This document shows positions 6,076 to 14,100 of a stretch of 15,382 nucleotides of DNA, piece by piece (position 1 is the stretch's first letter; each line of letters begins with the position of its first letter). The position numbers were made by a program, and so were the translations under genes. Source of the stretch: Patescibacteria group bacterium (GTDB taxonomy: Bacteria; Patescibacteriota; Patescibacteriia; UBA9934); NCBI GenBank assembly GCA_030916555.1, contig JAUPWK010000035.1:1-15382 (forward strand), read 5' to 3'. The notes beneath the pieces are model-generated. The model did no database searches. It was not told the origin of the DNA and worked only from the letters and a program-made list of their open reading frames with translations.

Positions 6076-6105
6076 GCATGCGTGACAATCGGTCACCAAG
6101 CATGC
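6076..6105 (+). repeat. Inverted repeat overlapping the sigma gene terminator
   Basis: GCATGC (6076-6081) plus GTGAC (6082-6086), loop AATCG, then GTCAC (6092-6096), a CAA bulge, and GCATGC (6100-6105) form an 11-bp stem. Its 3' arm overlaps the 5' arm of the terminator hairpin (6097-6115), so the two structures exclude each other. Confidence 0.55.
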
Positions 6106-6123
6106 CGAGAGCTTGTTTTTTTT
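6097..6123 (+). terminator. Terminator after the sigma factor gene
   Basis: CAAGC (6097-6101) pairs with GCTTG (6111-6115) across a 9-nt loop, followed directly by eight T residues (6116-6123). The stem is short, but the T-run is strong. Confidence 0.65.
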
Positions 6124-6144
6124 GCTAATTTGAGCCATTTTACC

Positions 6145-6173
6145 TTGACTTTTTTGTCATTTTCTGCTATACT
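6145..6173 (+). promoter_or_regulatory. Promoter of the lytic transglycosylase gene
   Basis: TTGACT (6145-6150), a 17-nt spacer, then TATACT (6168-6173) preceded by TGC, an extended -10. This is the best-matching promoter in the window. It predicts a leader of about 40 nt ending in a GGGAG Shine-Dalgarno motif (6208-6212), 5 nt before the ATG. Confidence 0.8.
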
Positions 6174-6217
6174 TTTAGGTTAGATGTTCATTCCACCCTC
6201 TTCCTACGGGAGCTGTC

Positions 6218-6847
6218 ATGCTCAAGACTTTCGCTTCTCTCATGGCGGCTTCCGCCATGATTCTCGCAATCAGCGGGATCATTTTCATGAGCCAGCAGTG
6301 GCTCATGGAATCGGTTCAGAATGATCTCTTGGAGGCGAGCGTTCAGTCTGCCGCTGGGGTCCAGGAGTCCGATCTGCGGAAACGAGTCGAGGCTCAGCTG
6401 AGTGTCGAGCGTCGACACCACACGGAACGGCGGGTACGAACCTGCCTCCGGTACAGGAATGATTTCGAAGAGGCGGCACGGCTCACCCACCAGCCCACAT
6501 CTCTCCTCGTGGCTGTCGCGACCATTGAGTCGGGCGGCTGCAAGGACGTGGGTAATCATGAGGCCAAGGGCTTCATGCAAGTCCACCGCCCAAGCCCAGA
6601 GCACATGAAGGTAGCGGCCGAGCTCCTGCGGGTTGACCCCCTCAGGCTCGACTACATTGGAAACCGTCGGCACAACCTGGTGCTTGGTGCGGTCATCCTG
6701 AATGACTACACCCGGCACTTCGGCAACGTTGCCGACGGGCTCGAGGCCTACAACCAAGGCCCGAGCAACGTGGAAGTCGGCGACCACTCCGACTACCCAA
6801 AATACGTCGTTTCGGTGCTCGCGACCGCGGAGATCGCGAACCACTGA
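6218..6847 (+). CDS. Membrane-anchored SLT-type lytic transglycosylase
   Basis: This 209-residue protein has one N-terminal hydrophobic helix (about 5-27), then a charged stalk, then a compact lysozyme-like SLT domain (about 85-205). The catalytic glutamate is Glu104 in 'AVATIESGG'. The family motif 'GFMQV' (118-122) stands in for the usual GLMQ. The substrate-cleft motif is 'AYNQGPSNV' (177-185), and the last helix is 'YPKYVVSVLA'. Such enzymes cleave the glycan strand of peptidoglycan between MurNAc and GlcNAc. They open the wall for secretion systems, pili, DNA transfer or growth, or act in phage entry. The domain is small, as in the specialised transglycosylases of secretion, conjugation and phage systems. 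GGGAG 5 nt before the ATG fixes the start. The gene has its own promoter and terminator and lies between the sigma factor gene and a convergent membrane protein gene. Confidence 0.88.
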   Translation: MLKTFASLMAASAMILAISGIIFMSQQWLMESVQNDLLEASVQSAAGVQESDLRKRVEAQLSVERRHHTERRVRTCLRYRNDFEEAARLTHQPTSLLVAVATIESGGCKDVGNHEAKGFMQVHRPSPEHMKVAAELLRVDPLRLDYIGNRRHNLVLGAVILNDYTRHFGNVADGLEAYNQGPSNVEVGDHSDYPKYVVSVLATAEIANH

Positions 6848-6852
6848 ACCTC

Positions 6853-6889
6853 ACACCGTCACCCTTCCCGGGCTGGCGGTGTTCTTTTT
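6853..6889 (+). terminator. Terminator of the lytic transglycosylase gene
   Basis: ACACCG (6853-6858) pairs with CGGTGT (6877-6882), with partial internal pairing in the loop (CCC with GGG). It is followed by TCTTTTT. Confidence 0.7.
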
Positions 6890-6900
6890 ATAATCAAATA

Positions 6901-6918
6901 CCGCCCAGTGAAGGGCGG
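6901..6918 (-). terminator. Hairpin ending the two-TM protein gene
   Basis: CCGCCC (6901-6906) and GGGCGG (6913-6918) form a 6-bp GC stem with a 6-nt loop, 10 nt beyond the stop of the minus-strand gene. The minus-strand tail is TATTTGATT, a weak T-tract, so termination may be inefficient. Confidence 0.5.
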
Positions 6919-6928
6919 CAGCTTTGGC

Positions 6929-7423
6929 TCAGATACGACCGAGTTCACGCATACGGCGTCGATGCGCGCGCCGCAAACGCGAAAGATAGTTCACGAGCCT
7001 ACGGTGCGGAAGTCGATGCTCCCGTAGCTCGCTCATGACGGACTGCGCGATGAACCCAGTGATCTGCAGCAAGCTGATTCCGAGCAACAGAAGCCACAAC
7101 CACTGTACGACCGCAATGTACCGCTGCATGAGTTGGAGCCGCATTTGACGGTCAGCCCCGCGCGCCTCCCACACGTACACCACGTCACGGACGTATGCGA
7201 ATGGAGCCGCATCATAGACCCCAAGGGTCCCGTAGTAGGAGTCAGAGGGGAAATGGATCCACGACGCAAAGGACTCTGCCAACTCTGTGGTCGCAAACCG
7301 CGTGTGACGACGCTGGTAAGCCTCCATCCAGACGCGGAGTCGCGAGTGCGCATACTGTCGACCCACCTCAACGTACACGAACACGAGCAAAAAGGTGAGG
7401 ACAATCTCAAGATAACGCATCAT
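6929..7423 (-). CDS. Two-TM membrane protein, unknown function
   Basis: This 164-residue protein matches no family I recognise. It has a first hydrophobic helix (about 4-20), a mixed polar loop of about 80 residues (21-102) with 'FPSDSYYGTLGVYDAAPFAYVRD' around 58-80 (read in parts), and a second, Trp/Leu-rich helix (about 103-128). A strongly basic tail (131-164, many Arg) follows. By the positive-inside rule the tail is cytoplasmic and the loop extracytoplasmic. AAGGA (7432-7428) precedes paired ATG codons at 7423 and 7420, and a TTGACA promoter lies upstream. Base composition and the presence of a Shine-Dalgarno motif link it to the sigma factor and transglycosylase genes. Convergent placement with the transglycosylase is compatible with a shared envelope role but does not prove one. 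Confidence 0.7.
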   Translation of the reverse strand: MMRYLEIVLTFLLVFVYVEVGRQYAHSRLRVWMEAYQRRHTRFATTELAESFASWIHFPSDSYYGTLGVYDAAPFAYVRDVVYVWEARGADRQMRLQLMQRYIAVVQWLWLLLLGISLLQITGFIAQSVMSELREHRLPHRRLVNYLSRLRRAHRRRMRELGRI

Positions 7424-7444
7424 TCATCCTTGGTTGGGGACATG

Positions 7445-7473
7445 AAAATACTCAAAATTGTACAAAATGTCAA
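7445..7473 (-). promoter_or_regulatory. Promoter of the two-TM protein gene
   Basis: On the minus strand, consensus TTGACA (7473-7468), a 17-nt spacer, then TATTTT (7450-7445). The -35 box directly abuts the right end of the ychF terminator stem, so transcription restarts almost where the upstream unit ends. Confidence 0.75.
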
Positions 7474-7510
7474 TACATAAAAAGACACCCAAGGTGTCTT
7501 TTTATGTATT
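7472..7510 (-). terminator. Terminator of ychF
   Basis: A perfect 18-bp inverted repeat (7472-7489 and 7493-7510) surrounds a 3-nt loop, with a GACACC core and A/T arms. It begins inside the ychF stop codon. The T-rich arms make it a strong intrinsic terminator on the minus strand. Confidence 0.9.
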
Positions 7511-8585
7511 ACCCACCAATCCTGAAATGACACACGTCACCGTCTTGCATGATGTAATCTTTACCTTCGACTCGGAGCTTCCCTTTATCACGAGCCCCTG
7601 ACTCACCATTACAATCGATGTAGTCTTGGTATGAAATCACCTCAGCTCGAATGAAATTCTTTTCAAAGTCGGTATGAATCACGCCTGCAGCTTGCGGAGC
7701 CTTTGCTCCCTTCTTAATGGTCCAAGCACGCGTCTCCTGCACACCCGTTGTCAGATACGTGATCAAATCAAGTCGTTCGTAGCACTTCTTGATGACCTTA
7801 TCTAAGCCAGATTCCGTCATGCCTAAGGCAGCGAGCATCTCTTTGGCCTCAACAACCGGAAGTCCGGCTAGCTCGGCTTCAATTTTGACCGAGATTGGTA
7901 AAGCTAAACGATCTGGTCCAAGCGGCGAAACCCAGTTTGGATCGTTTGCATCTTCTTCATTGACGTTCACGATATACAAAATCGGCTTATTCGTAAGTAG
8001 CCGAATACCCTGCACAGCCTCCTTCTCTTCATCCGTAAATTCAACCGTACTCGCAAGCCTACCGGCCGACAAAGCACCGAGCCACTTCTCATACGCCGAA
8101 ACTTGAGCAACCACCTCGGGATCTTTTCCGGCTTTCAATTTGTTCTTTACACCGTCGAGCATCTTCTCAACCGTAGCATGATCTGCCATGGCCAACTCAA
8201 GCTCAATCACTTCAACGTCACGAATCGGATCCACGGAACCATCAACGTGAATAATGTCATCGTTCTTAAATGAGCGGACCACGTGCGCGATCATGTCAGT
8301 CTCGCGAATATTCGAAAGGAATTTATTTCCTAGGCCTTCACCTTTATGTGCCCCCTTCACGAGGCCGGCAATATCAACAAACTCAATCGCGGCCTTAATA
8401 ATTTTTTGAGTTTTGGACATTTCCGACAGTACGTCGACCCGAGCGTCAGGGACCTCAACCACACCAACGTTTGGTTCAATGGTACAAAACGGAAAATTGG
8501 CGCAATCCACCTGTTTCTTGGTGAGCGCAGTAAAAAGCGTCGATTTACCTACGTTTGGTAGGCCAACAATGCCAACATTTAACAT
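7509..8585 (-). CDS. ychF: Redox-regulated ATPase YchF (Obg family)
   Basis: This is a 358-residue protein, close to the family norm of about 363. YchF is a ribosome-associated P-loop NTPase of the Obg group that prefers ATP and takes part in translation and stress responses. Visible motifs are the P-loop 'GLPNVGKS' (8-15), switch-region 'DIAGLVKGAHKGEGLGN' (71-87) and the non-canonical specificity motif 'NVNE' (207-210), which replaces NKxD and explains the ATP preference. The C-terminal TGS domain (about 275-358) contains 'RAWTIKKGAKAPQAAGVIHT' (286-305) and ends 'DGDVCHFRIGG'. The start at 8585 gives the family N-terminus 'MLNVGIVGLPNVGKST'. No Shine-Dalgarno motif is present. A possible minus-strand promoter (TGGCAA, 17 nt, TAGACT) would place the start site within about 10 nt of the ATG, giving a nearly leaderless mRNA. 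Confidence 0.97.
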   Translation of the reverse strand: MLNVGIVGLPNVGKSTLFTALTKKQVDCANFPFCTIEPNVGVVEVPDARVDVLSEMSKTQKIIKAAIEFVDIAGLVKGAHKGEGLGNKFLSNIRETDMIAHVVRSFKNDDIIHVDGSVDPIRDVEVIELELAMADHATVEKMLDGVKNKLKAGKDPEVVAQVSAYEKWLGALSAGRLASTVEFTDEEKEAVQGIRLLTNKPILYIVNVNEEDANDPNWVSPLGPDRLALPISVKIEAELAGLPVVEAKEMLAALGMTESGLDKVIKKCYERLDLITYLTTGVQETRAWTIKKGAKAPQAAGVIHTDFEKNFIRAEVISYQDYIDCNGESGARDKGKLRVEGKDYIMQDGDVCHFRIGG

Positions 8586-8609
8586 ACGGAGCGTAGTCTA
8601 ATCGATACA

Positions 8610-8638
8610 TTGACTTTTTGCCAGTTTTGGCCTAAACT
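8610..8638 (+). promoter_or_regulatory. Plus-strand promoter with no downstream ORF
   Basis: TTGACT (8610-8615), exactly 17 nt, then TAAACT (8633-8638). It points into the gene-free interval 8639-8788, where the only other strong features are RNA-like stems. It could drive a small RNA. Confidence 0.55.
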
Positions 8639-8643
8639 CCTCA

Positions 8644-8790
8644 GTCCCTTGGGCCCCTGGTGTTCCCCACTTGGGTAGTAGCGACCGGGCCTAAGGAACC
8701 TTTCAGCCACTCAATCTTCACATCACCAAAAAGCGTCCGTGTCTTATCCGCTCTCCTTGAGCGCAACAAGACGCGGACGCTTATGCTTTT
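8644..8790 (+). ncRNA. Candidate small non-coding RNA
   Basis: The interval between ychF and the ligase gene has no plausible ORF on either strand but has the layout of a small RNA gene on the plus strand. A promoter lies at 8610-8638. Next comes a 10-bp stem, CCTTGGGCCC (8647-8656) with GGGCCTAAGG (8687-8696). It pairs at every position only if transcribed as plus RNA, because one pair is G-U there and A-C on the other strand. A smaller CCC/GGG hairpin (8666-8668, 8673-8675) lies inside. After a linker of about 35 nt comes the long hairpin 8731-8782, followed by CTTTTATAAT. It does not match SRP, 6S, tmRNA or RNase P by eye. The alternative is that this is only the divergent promoter region of ychF. 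Confidence 0.4.
8731..8782 (-). terminator. Long terminator hairpin after the ligase gene
   Basis: AAGCGTCCGTGTCTT (8731-8745) pairs with AAGACGCGGACGCTT (8768-8782) over 15 positions with one weak pair. It encloses a second hairpin, CGCTC (8749-8753) with GAGCG (8759-8763). On the minus strand it starts 6 nt after the ligase stop and is followed by TTTTTGG. It could also end a plus-strand transcript, though less efficiently. Confidence 0.75.
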
Positions 8791-11101
8791 ATAATGCCGG
8801 GATTGGCTCTGGGATGCCGTTGGTAGCTTGTCCGGACCTAAGTCGATCAACTCTAGCCTGAACAGTAACGTCATCTGGATTTAGCGTGAGTACTGTTTCA
8901 ACCTCACGAATCGCTGCAGGTATATTTCCCTGTTGCTCATAAACAACTGACAAATACCAATGAGCGTTTGCATACTCTGGCGCTAACTCGATAACTCGCT
9001 GAAGCTCCATTTGTGCCAACTCATTTTTTCCCTGTCGTAGATACAATAATCCGAGCTGGAAACCAACGCCTACATCTTGTGGAGCCTGGGCACGAACCGT
9101 CTCAAGGCCACGAATCGCTTCCGCCAAGTCACCCATTCTTTCATGAACGAGCGCCAGATAGTACTGGGCAGGAGCATAGTCCGGCTTCAGCGCCACCGCA
9201 GTTGCAAGATGCTCTTCAGCCTGTCGCAGAGCCTCTTCCTTACGGTCTTTTGCCTGGGTTGCAACATCTTTATCCTCATTCTGTAATAACGGGTTCTGTG
9301 CATCTGCTATGCCAAGGTAAGCCCGAGCAACCTCAACTCTGTATCGGGGATTTGTCGGGGAAAGAATAATTGCCATTTCATATGCATCCACCGAAGGCTC
9401 TGCGGCATCTGGAACAACCGATAACACGTCCCGATAAACCATACCTCGGACATCCCAATTCAAGACATTAGCTGGTGACATCTCTGTAGCGCGCGTACTG
9501 GCTGCAATAGTAGCCGCGAGAAGCGACTGGACATAACTATCATCCGCTGCCTCTTCAGCGCTCACCGCCTGCAATCGCTTCAAGAGTGCAGCTGACAAAT
9601 TCCGATAATACGCGTCGTTACGTGGATTTCGCGTCCCTGCTATATCTAGCAAGCGCACCACTTCATCAATTTCAGATGGTGTAGATGCTTCCGTATCCAG
9701 CTTTATAGCCTTAGCGTATGCCACCTCTGCCAGGTACCGAGGAACCGTAATAATAAAGGCTGAAACCGTACACACCAATACAAAAATTGCTACCAATATC
9801 GTGGCCAAACGAGCCCGTGCTGATTCTGAGTGCAGAACTTGCTCTGCCGCTGAAAGCTGTCCAATAACTGAGGCGGTAAGCCACCAAAAATATGCTGATA
9901 ACGTAAAGTTCTGAGGGTACACAAAAGCAGCCGCAGCAAGCATAAACCAAGCCACAAACACCGGGACCACGCGTAACCACGTTGACTCACCCAAATACAG
10001 ACGTCGCCCCGCTAAGCCAAAAACCACGAGCACAAGAAATATCCAGGCCAAGGCCCCAAATAACCCATAGGTCGCCAACAACGTAGTGACATGAGCATTG
10101 CCGCGATCGAAAATCACATCCCAGAATGCGGACTGGTTCACATCGAGCGGAACGTATTTTGGATACACTAACGAAAATGTTCCGGGTCCGCTTCCAAACA
10201 AAACAGATCCCTCATTCCAAGCTCCAATAGTGATACCAAGTGTTGTTGTGAGATTTGGAGATACTTCACGTAAAAACGGTGAAGGCAAACGGGTTGGTAG
10301 CAATAAAAAGATAATGGCGATGATACTGAGAAGCATGCTCGGTGCAAACCGCACCGGACTCTGGAATCGTTCGGCGTGAACAAGCGCAATCAAAAATGTC
10401 ATACCTGACCCCGCAAGCGCCAACCACCACAGTGTCGGAGAGTCGAGCACGAGCAGAAACAAAAGACTGCCCGTAAACACAAAAACCCCTAACCCGACGA
10501 AAACCCTCTGGAGTATCTGAGTCGAAAACCGGAAATCAACCAAGGCTAGACCACAAATTAAGCTCATGAACGTCAGTAAGTAAATGGCCGTGGCATGCGG
10601 AGTACCAACTAGCCCACCAAAAACACCGGATGAAACCCCCAGCATCGTAAGGAGCTGGATACACACAACAATCGCAGACCCTGCAAAAGAAGCAAGTAGA
10701 GCCCGCTCAAACACCTTGGAATTCACCTGTAGTTCCTGAACAAGAAATACAAAACCTAAAAAAGAAAATAACGTCAGAACGCTCGCATATTCCTGAGCCC
10801 CTTGCCCAAGCCAGCTTGTCATAGGAGCAAGAGAAGTACCGGCGCTCATCGCCGATACGCCAAGAAATGCAATAAGCGTTAGCGCAAAAATACTTGGCCT
10901 ACGGAACGGTCGGCGCTCAAGTACGTGTGCAATCACCAGACTCGTAACTGCAACACCACATACAAATACAAAGACGACTTGCTTATTGAGCTCAAGTGCC
11001 GAGTTCGTCCATGGCAAAATGGTCAGCGGGATGCTGAGCAAGAGAAACAAAAATCCAACCTGAGAAATGCCTTTTAACCAAACAATCAGCTTTCGAGACA
11101 T
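8789..11101 (-). CDS. Wzy_C-like O-antigen ligase / O-oligosaccharyltransferase with C-terminal TPRs
   Basis: This is a 770-residue polytopic membrane protein. Roughly twelve or thirteen hydrophobic helices span residues 12-452 (for example 12-30, 42-61, 106-123, 133-154, 200-241, 253-270, 340-363, 378-417, 433-452). A larger extracytoplasmic loop (about 271-339) holds the family-type motif 'GSGPGTFSLVYPKY' (303-316) and 'RGNAHVTTLLATYGLFG' (333-349), as in the Wzy_C/WaaL superfamily. Members move a lipid-linked oligosaccharide to lipid A, another glycan or a protein. Residues from about 455 to the end are soluble, with recognisable TPR units near 625-640, 643-676, 677-710 and 711-744. TPR-fused members in Gram-positive-like lineages often serve glycoprotein or pilin O-glycosylation. 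The ATG at 11101 has GAGGG 4 nt upstream. It lies 41 nt after a giant Ser/Thr-rich surface protein gene with no terminator between, which suggests that protein as the substrate. Confidence 0.82.
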   Translation of the reverse strand: MSRKLIVWLKGISQVGFLFLLLSIPLTILPWTNSALELNKQVVFVFVCGVAVTSLVIAHVLERRPFRRPSIFALTLIAFLGVSAMSAGTSLAPMTSWLGQGAQEYASVLTLFSFLGFVFLVQELQVNSKVFERALLASFAGSAIVVCIQLLTMLGVSSGVFGGLVGTPHATAIYLLTFMSLICGLALVDFRFSTQILQRVFVGLGVFVFTGSLLFLLVLDSPTLWWLALAGSGMTFLIALVHAERFQSPVRFAPSMLLSIIAIIFLLLPTRLPSPFLREVSPNLTTTLGITIGAWNEGSVLFGSGPGTFSLVYPKYVPLDVNQSAFWDVIFDRGNAHVTTLLATYGLFGALAWIFLVLVVFGLAGRRLYLGESTWLRVVPVFVAWFMLAAAAFVYPQNFTLSAYFWWLTASVIGQLSAAEQVLHSESARARLATILVAIFVLVCTVSAFIITVPRYLAEVAYAKAIKLDTEASTPSEIDEVVRLLDIAGTRNPRNDAYYRNLSAALLKRLQAVSAEEAADDSYVQSLLAATIAASTRATEMSPANVLNWDVRGMVYRDVLSVVPDAAEPSVDAYEMAIILSPTNPRYRVEVARAYLGIADAQNPLLQNEDKDVATQAKDRKEEALRQAEEHLATAVALKPDYAPAQYYLALVHERMGDLAEAIRGLETVRAQAPQDVGVGFQLGLLYLRQGKNELAQMELQRVIELAPEYANAHWYLSVVYEQQGNIPAAIREVETVLTLNPDDVTVQARVDRLRSGQATNGIPEPIPAL

Positions 11102-11142
11102 AGACCCTCATATGATGCCACAGTCTGTCTCGATTTGGATAT

Positions 11143-14100
11143 TTACGGTGTGACTTCCGCTACTGGTTCAATTGGTGCGGGATCGGGTGTAACCGGTGGC
11201 ACTACCGGATCTAAGCTCACAGTCTCCTCCAACACCGGCTCTGTTGCAGGCGTTTCCTCAGGAACAACCACAGGCTCTTCTACAGTAACACCTGCCACCT
11301 CCGGCTCAGGCTCAGTCGGAACCACCGGATCAACTTCAGGCTCTGGATCAGGAGTAACCGGGTCCGGAGTAATAACTGGCTCGTAATCCTTTTGGTACGC
11401 AATCACAAGCCAATCGACCAATACTCCATTGGCGGCATTTTCTGCATGCACGGTAAATCCACTCTGACTTCGGTCAGTTACGTACACTTGGCCTGTCACT
11501 CCAGATGGGGTGGCGAGTACGCGATATGGCGCGGTGGTACCAATGATATCGTTAAATTGAGGATCGATATCTTCGAATCGAACGATGGCGGCGTTATTCT
11601 CAAAGGCAGTTGTACCTGACAACTGTACAGTCATTTGTCGGCTAGCGGCCACGTATGTTTCGACATCTTCGTTCTGGTGCGACTTCACAATCTGCACAAC
11701 ACGACCGCGGGTAATCAGGTCACCATTCTCAGCCAACTTCCAAGTATTACCAAGTCCAGTAATTGACGATACTGAGCTGATTGGTCCACCGCTCAAATTC
11801 AAGCTTGTCAGGTTCGTATTCTCAGCAACAGTTGAAACCGGAGCCTCGACCAGTGCTGGAGCCGAACCATCGCCATCATAATACGAGGCGCGAATAAACA
11901 CCGTAATCATTCCAGCATCACCCGTAAATGATTGCATAGCATAACCAATGATCGGACCAGCGGTATCCGCTTTCATGGCCACACCGGGAGTGCTTGACGT
12001 TGTAAGCGGATCACCGATAGCAATTGTGCCATTTTCTGTGTTTACCTTGGTTGGTACACGTCCGCTCAATGCGATTGGACTGTCCCCTGGCTTGTATGTT
12101 CCAGCTAGGAATCCTGGTCGCGTTGATACAACTCCCGCAATTCGATCATCGTATGTCTTTCCCGTTGATCGCTTCACCTGTTCAGTATCATCCCCAAAAA
12201 CAACGACCTCACCTGGCGCTAAGACTTCTGGAGCTGGGAACATTTCTGCAAAGTCATAGGATCCCGTTCCCCACCCAGCAGCATTTGTGCGCATATACCC
12301 CACACCGTTGCTGTCGTAATAAATGTACGCGGAAGTTTGTGCCGTACCCTGATTTGATGGATACAATTTTCCTGATAAGACGAGATCGCCGAGGTTATTG
12401 ATGTAAGCCACCTCAGCTCCAGTGTTATTCGCTACCGAGAGTCGATAATCGTTTGCACTTGCAACTTTATTCGAGAGCGTCATGGCAATAGCCTGTGCTG
12501 ACGTGCCATTCCATGCTGAGCCACGGAAAGCTAAGCTATTTGAATTTGAAACCGGCGCATTCGCAGTTGCCGTTGCAAGAGATTCAAGTGCAAGTGTTGT
12601 CGTGAAACTGTTTACATTGCCAGAACCATCAACCACATCACCACCATGCCAACCCGGGTTCACGCGCACCTTAATAACTCCCGTTCCAGATGCCAAGGGC
12701 TCTAATGCGAAACCCACGATACGACCTGCTTCGGTAGCCTTGCCCGCATAGCCAGCCGTAAAATCAGAGGCTGTTAAAGCATCACCAATCGCAATCGCAC
12801 CATCCGCAGCGGTTACATACGTCTCAATCTGACCCTCCAATCCAACAATGCGGTAATTTGGGTTTCCTTCTAACGAACCATCCGCCCCAGGAATATTGTT
12901 CCCCACAAAACCCGGTGATGTAGACACAACGCCAATGACGTTATGATCATCTAGGCTACATTTTTTTACCGCTAAATCGTTAAGCGTATCCTGACAAACC
13001 ATTTGGTGGTCCGCGAGTGAACTATCAAGGGTATAGAAGAATTCAGCGTAGTCAGCACCAGAGTTGTAAGCAGCACCGTCTCCAAAAAGGTCACCATCAT
13101 TTTCAAACCGGAACTCTGCATCTGGCGTGCCATCTGCGTCAGACAAAATGAGAATCACTTCTTCACTATTTGCAGACTCATTGACTTTAATCACCAAGGC
13201 TTGAGAGGTAGCTGCAGTAGTAGCATCGGAAACGACATTCTGTGTTAAGACTAATGCGGAAGAAGTTGCAGCCTGACTGTCATTTTGAATAACCGATACA
13301 TCCTGATCGAAGCCAATGTGGTCCTGAAGAATATAACTGAGCGCAGTATTCGCGGTCCCACCAGTGTTGTTGTAAATTGTAAATGAGTAATCGTCATTCG
13401 CGGTATCAGAAATATGGATCAAGCCTCCAGTGCTCGAGTCCAGTGTCGTTCCAAGGTCCCCAGTACCTAAAATCTTAAGAGCAGATCCGGTACCCGCGCT
13501 TACGATATTGATTGCGTGCCCGGTACCATCATGAGTAATATTAATGGCATTGCCGGAAGAGGTAGTGTTGCTTTGCGTTAATGAAATCAGATCAGCTGTA
13601 TCCGTTAAAGTACCGGAAGTATTCGTATTCTCGCTTGAAATTTCAAAAATATCACCACTAATTGTTAGCAAACCAGCACTGTTATTTGCAATGCTTCTCG
13701 CAATACTGATGTCACTCGCAGAAATCGTTCCGGTAGCGGTTCTCGTACCAGAATGAGTAAGAATCACCAAATCCCCAGATGTAAGCGCGTTACCAGATGA
13801 AGCCAAACTCATGATATGGCCAGTAGTTAAACCATGTGACTGTACAGCAATGTTTGTCTCAGTGGTAAGATCATCATTTACATGAAGCGACTTCGCATCT
13901 ACCGCAAACGTGTCCAACGAATCACCAATGGCAATAGTATCGGCATCGGTGTTCGTAGCGATCGCCACAGAATCGCATGCTATAGAGTTACACAAGCTCA
14001 CAGAAGTGGCGTTCGTATTTCCCAAGTGTAAAGCACCAGCAGCATTCGTATCTAATCCAACGTCAGCAGCAACCGTAATAGCTCCAGTCGAAGCCACGTC

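Noticed and set aside
6188..6844. 218-residue minus-strand frame
   Set aside because: It lies opposite the lytic transglycosylase gene, has no family signature, and is best explained by the higher GC content of the sense gene.
5094..7510. Island treated as an integrated prophage or transposon
   Set aside because: No integrase, transposase, terminal inverted repeats or direct repeats were visible at the edges. Only composition and gene type suggest acquisition.
8641..8700. SRP RNA (4.5S) apical motif in the candidate small RNA
   Set aside because: Some similarity to the GGAAG...CAGCC region was noticed, but the conserved tetraloop and the order of elements do not match.
8641..8874. 77-residue minus-strand frame across the ychF-ligase interval
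   Set aside because: It starts within the end of the ligase gene in another frame and runs through the terminator hairpin. It has no start signal or family resemblance.
11135..11386. Gly/Ser/Thr-rich 83-residue plus-strand frame
   Set aside because: It is the antisense of the Pro/Glu/Val-rich tail of the fibre protein, whose codons read as Gly, Ser and Thr on the other strand. It has no start signal.
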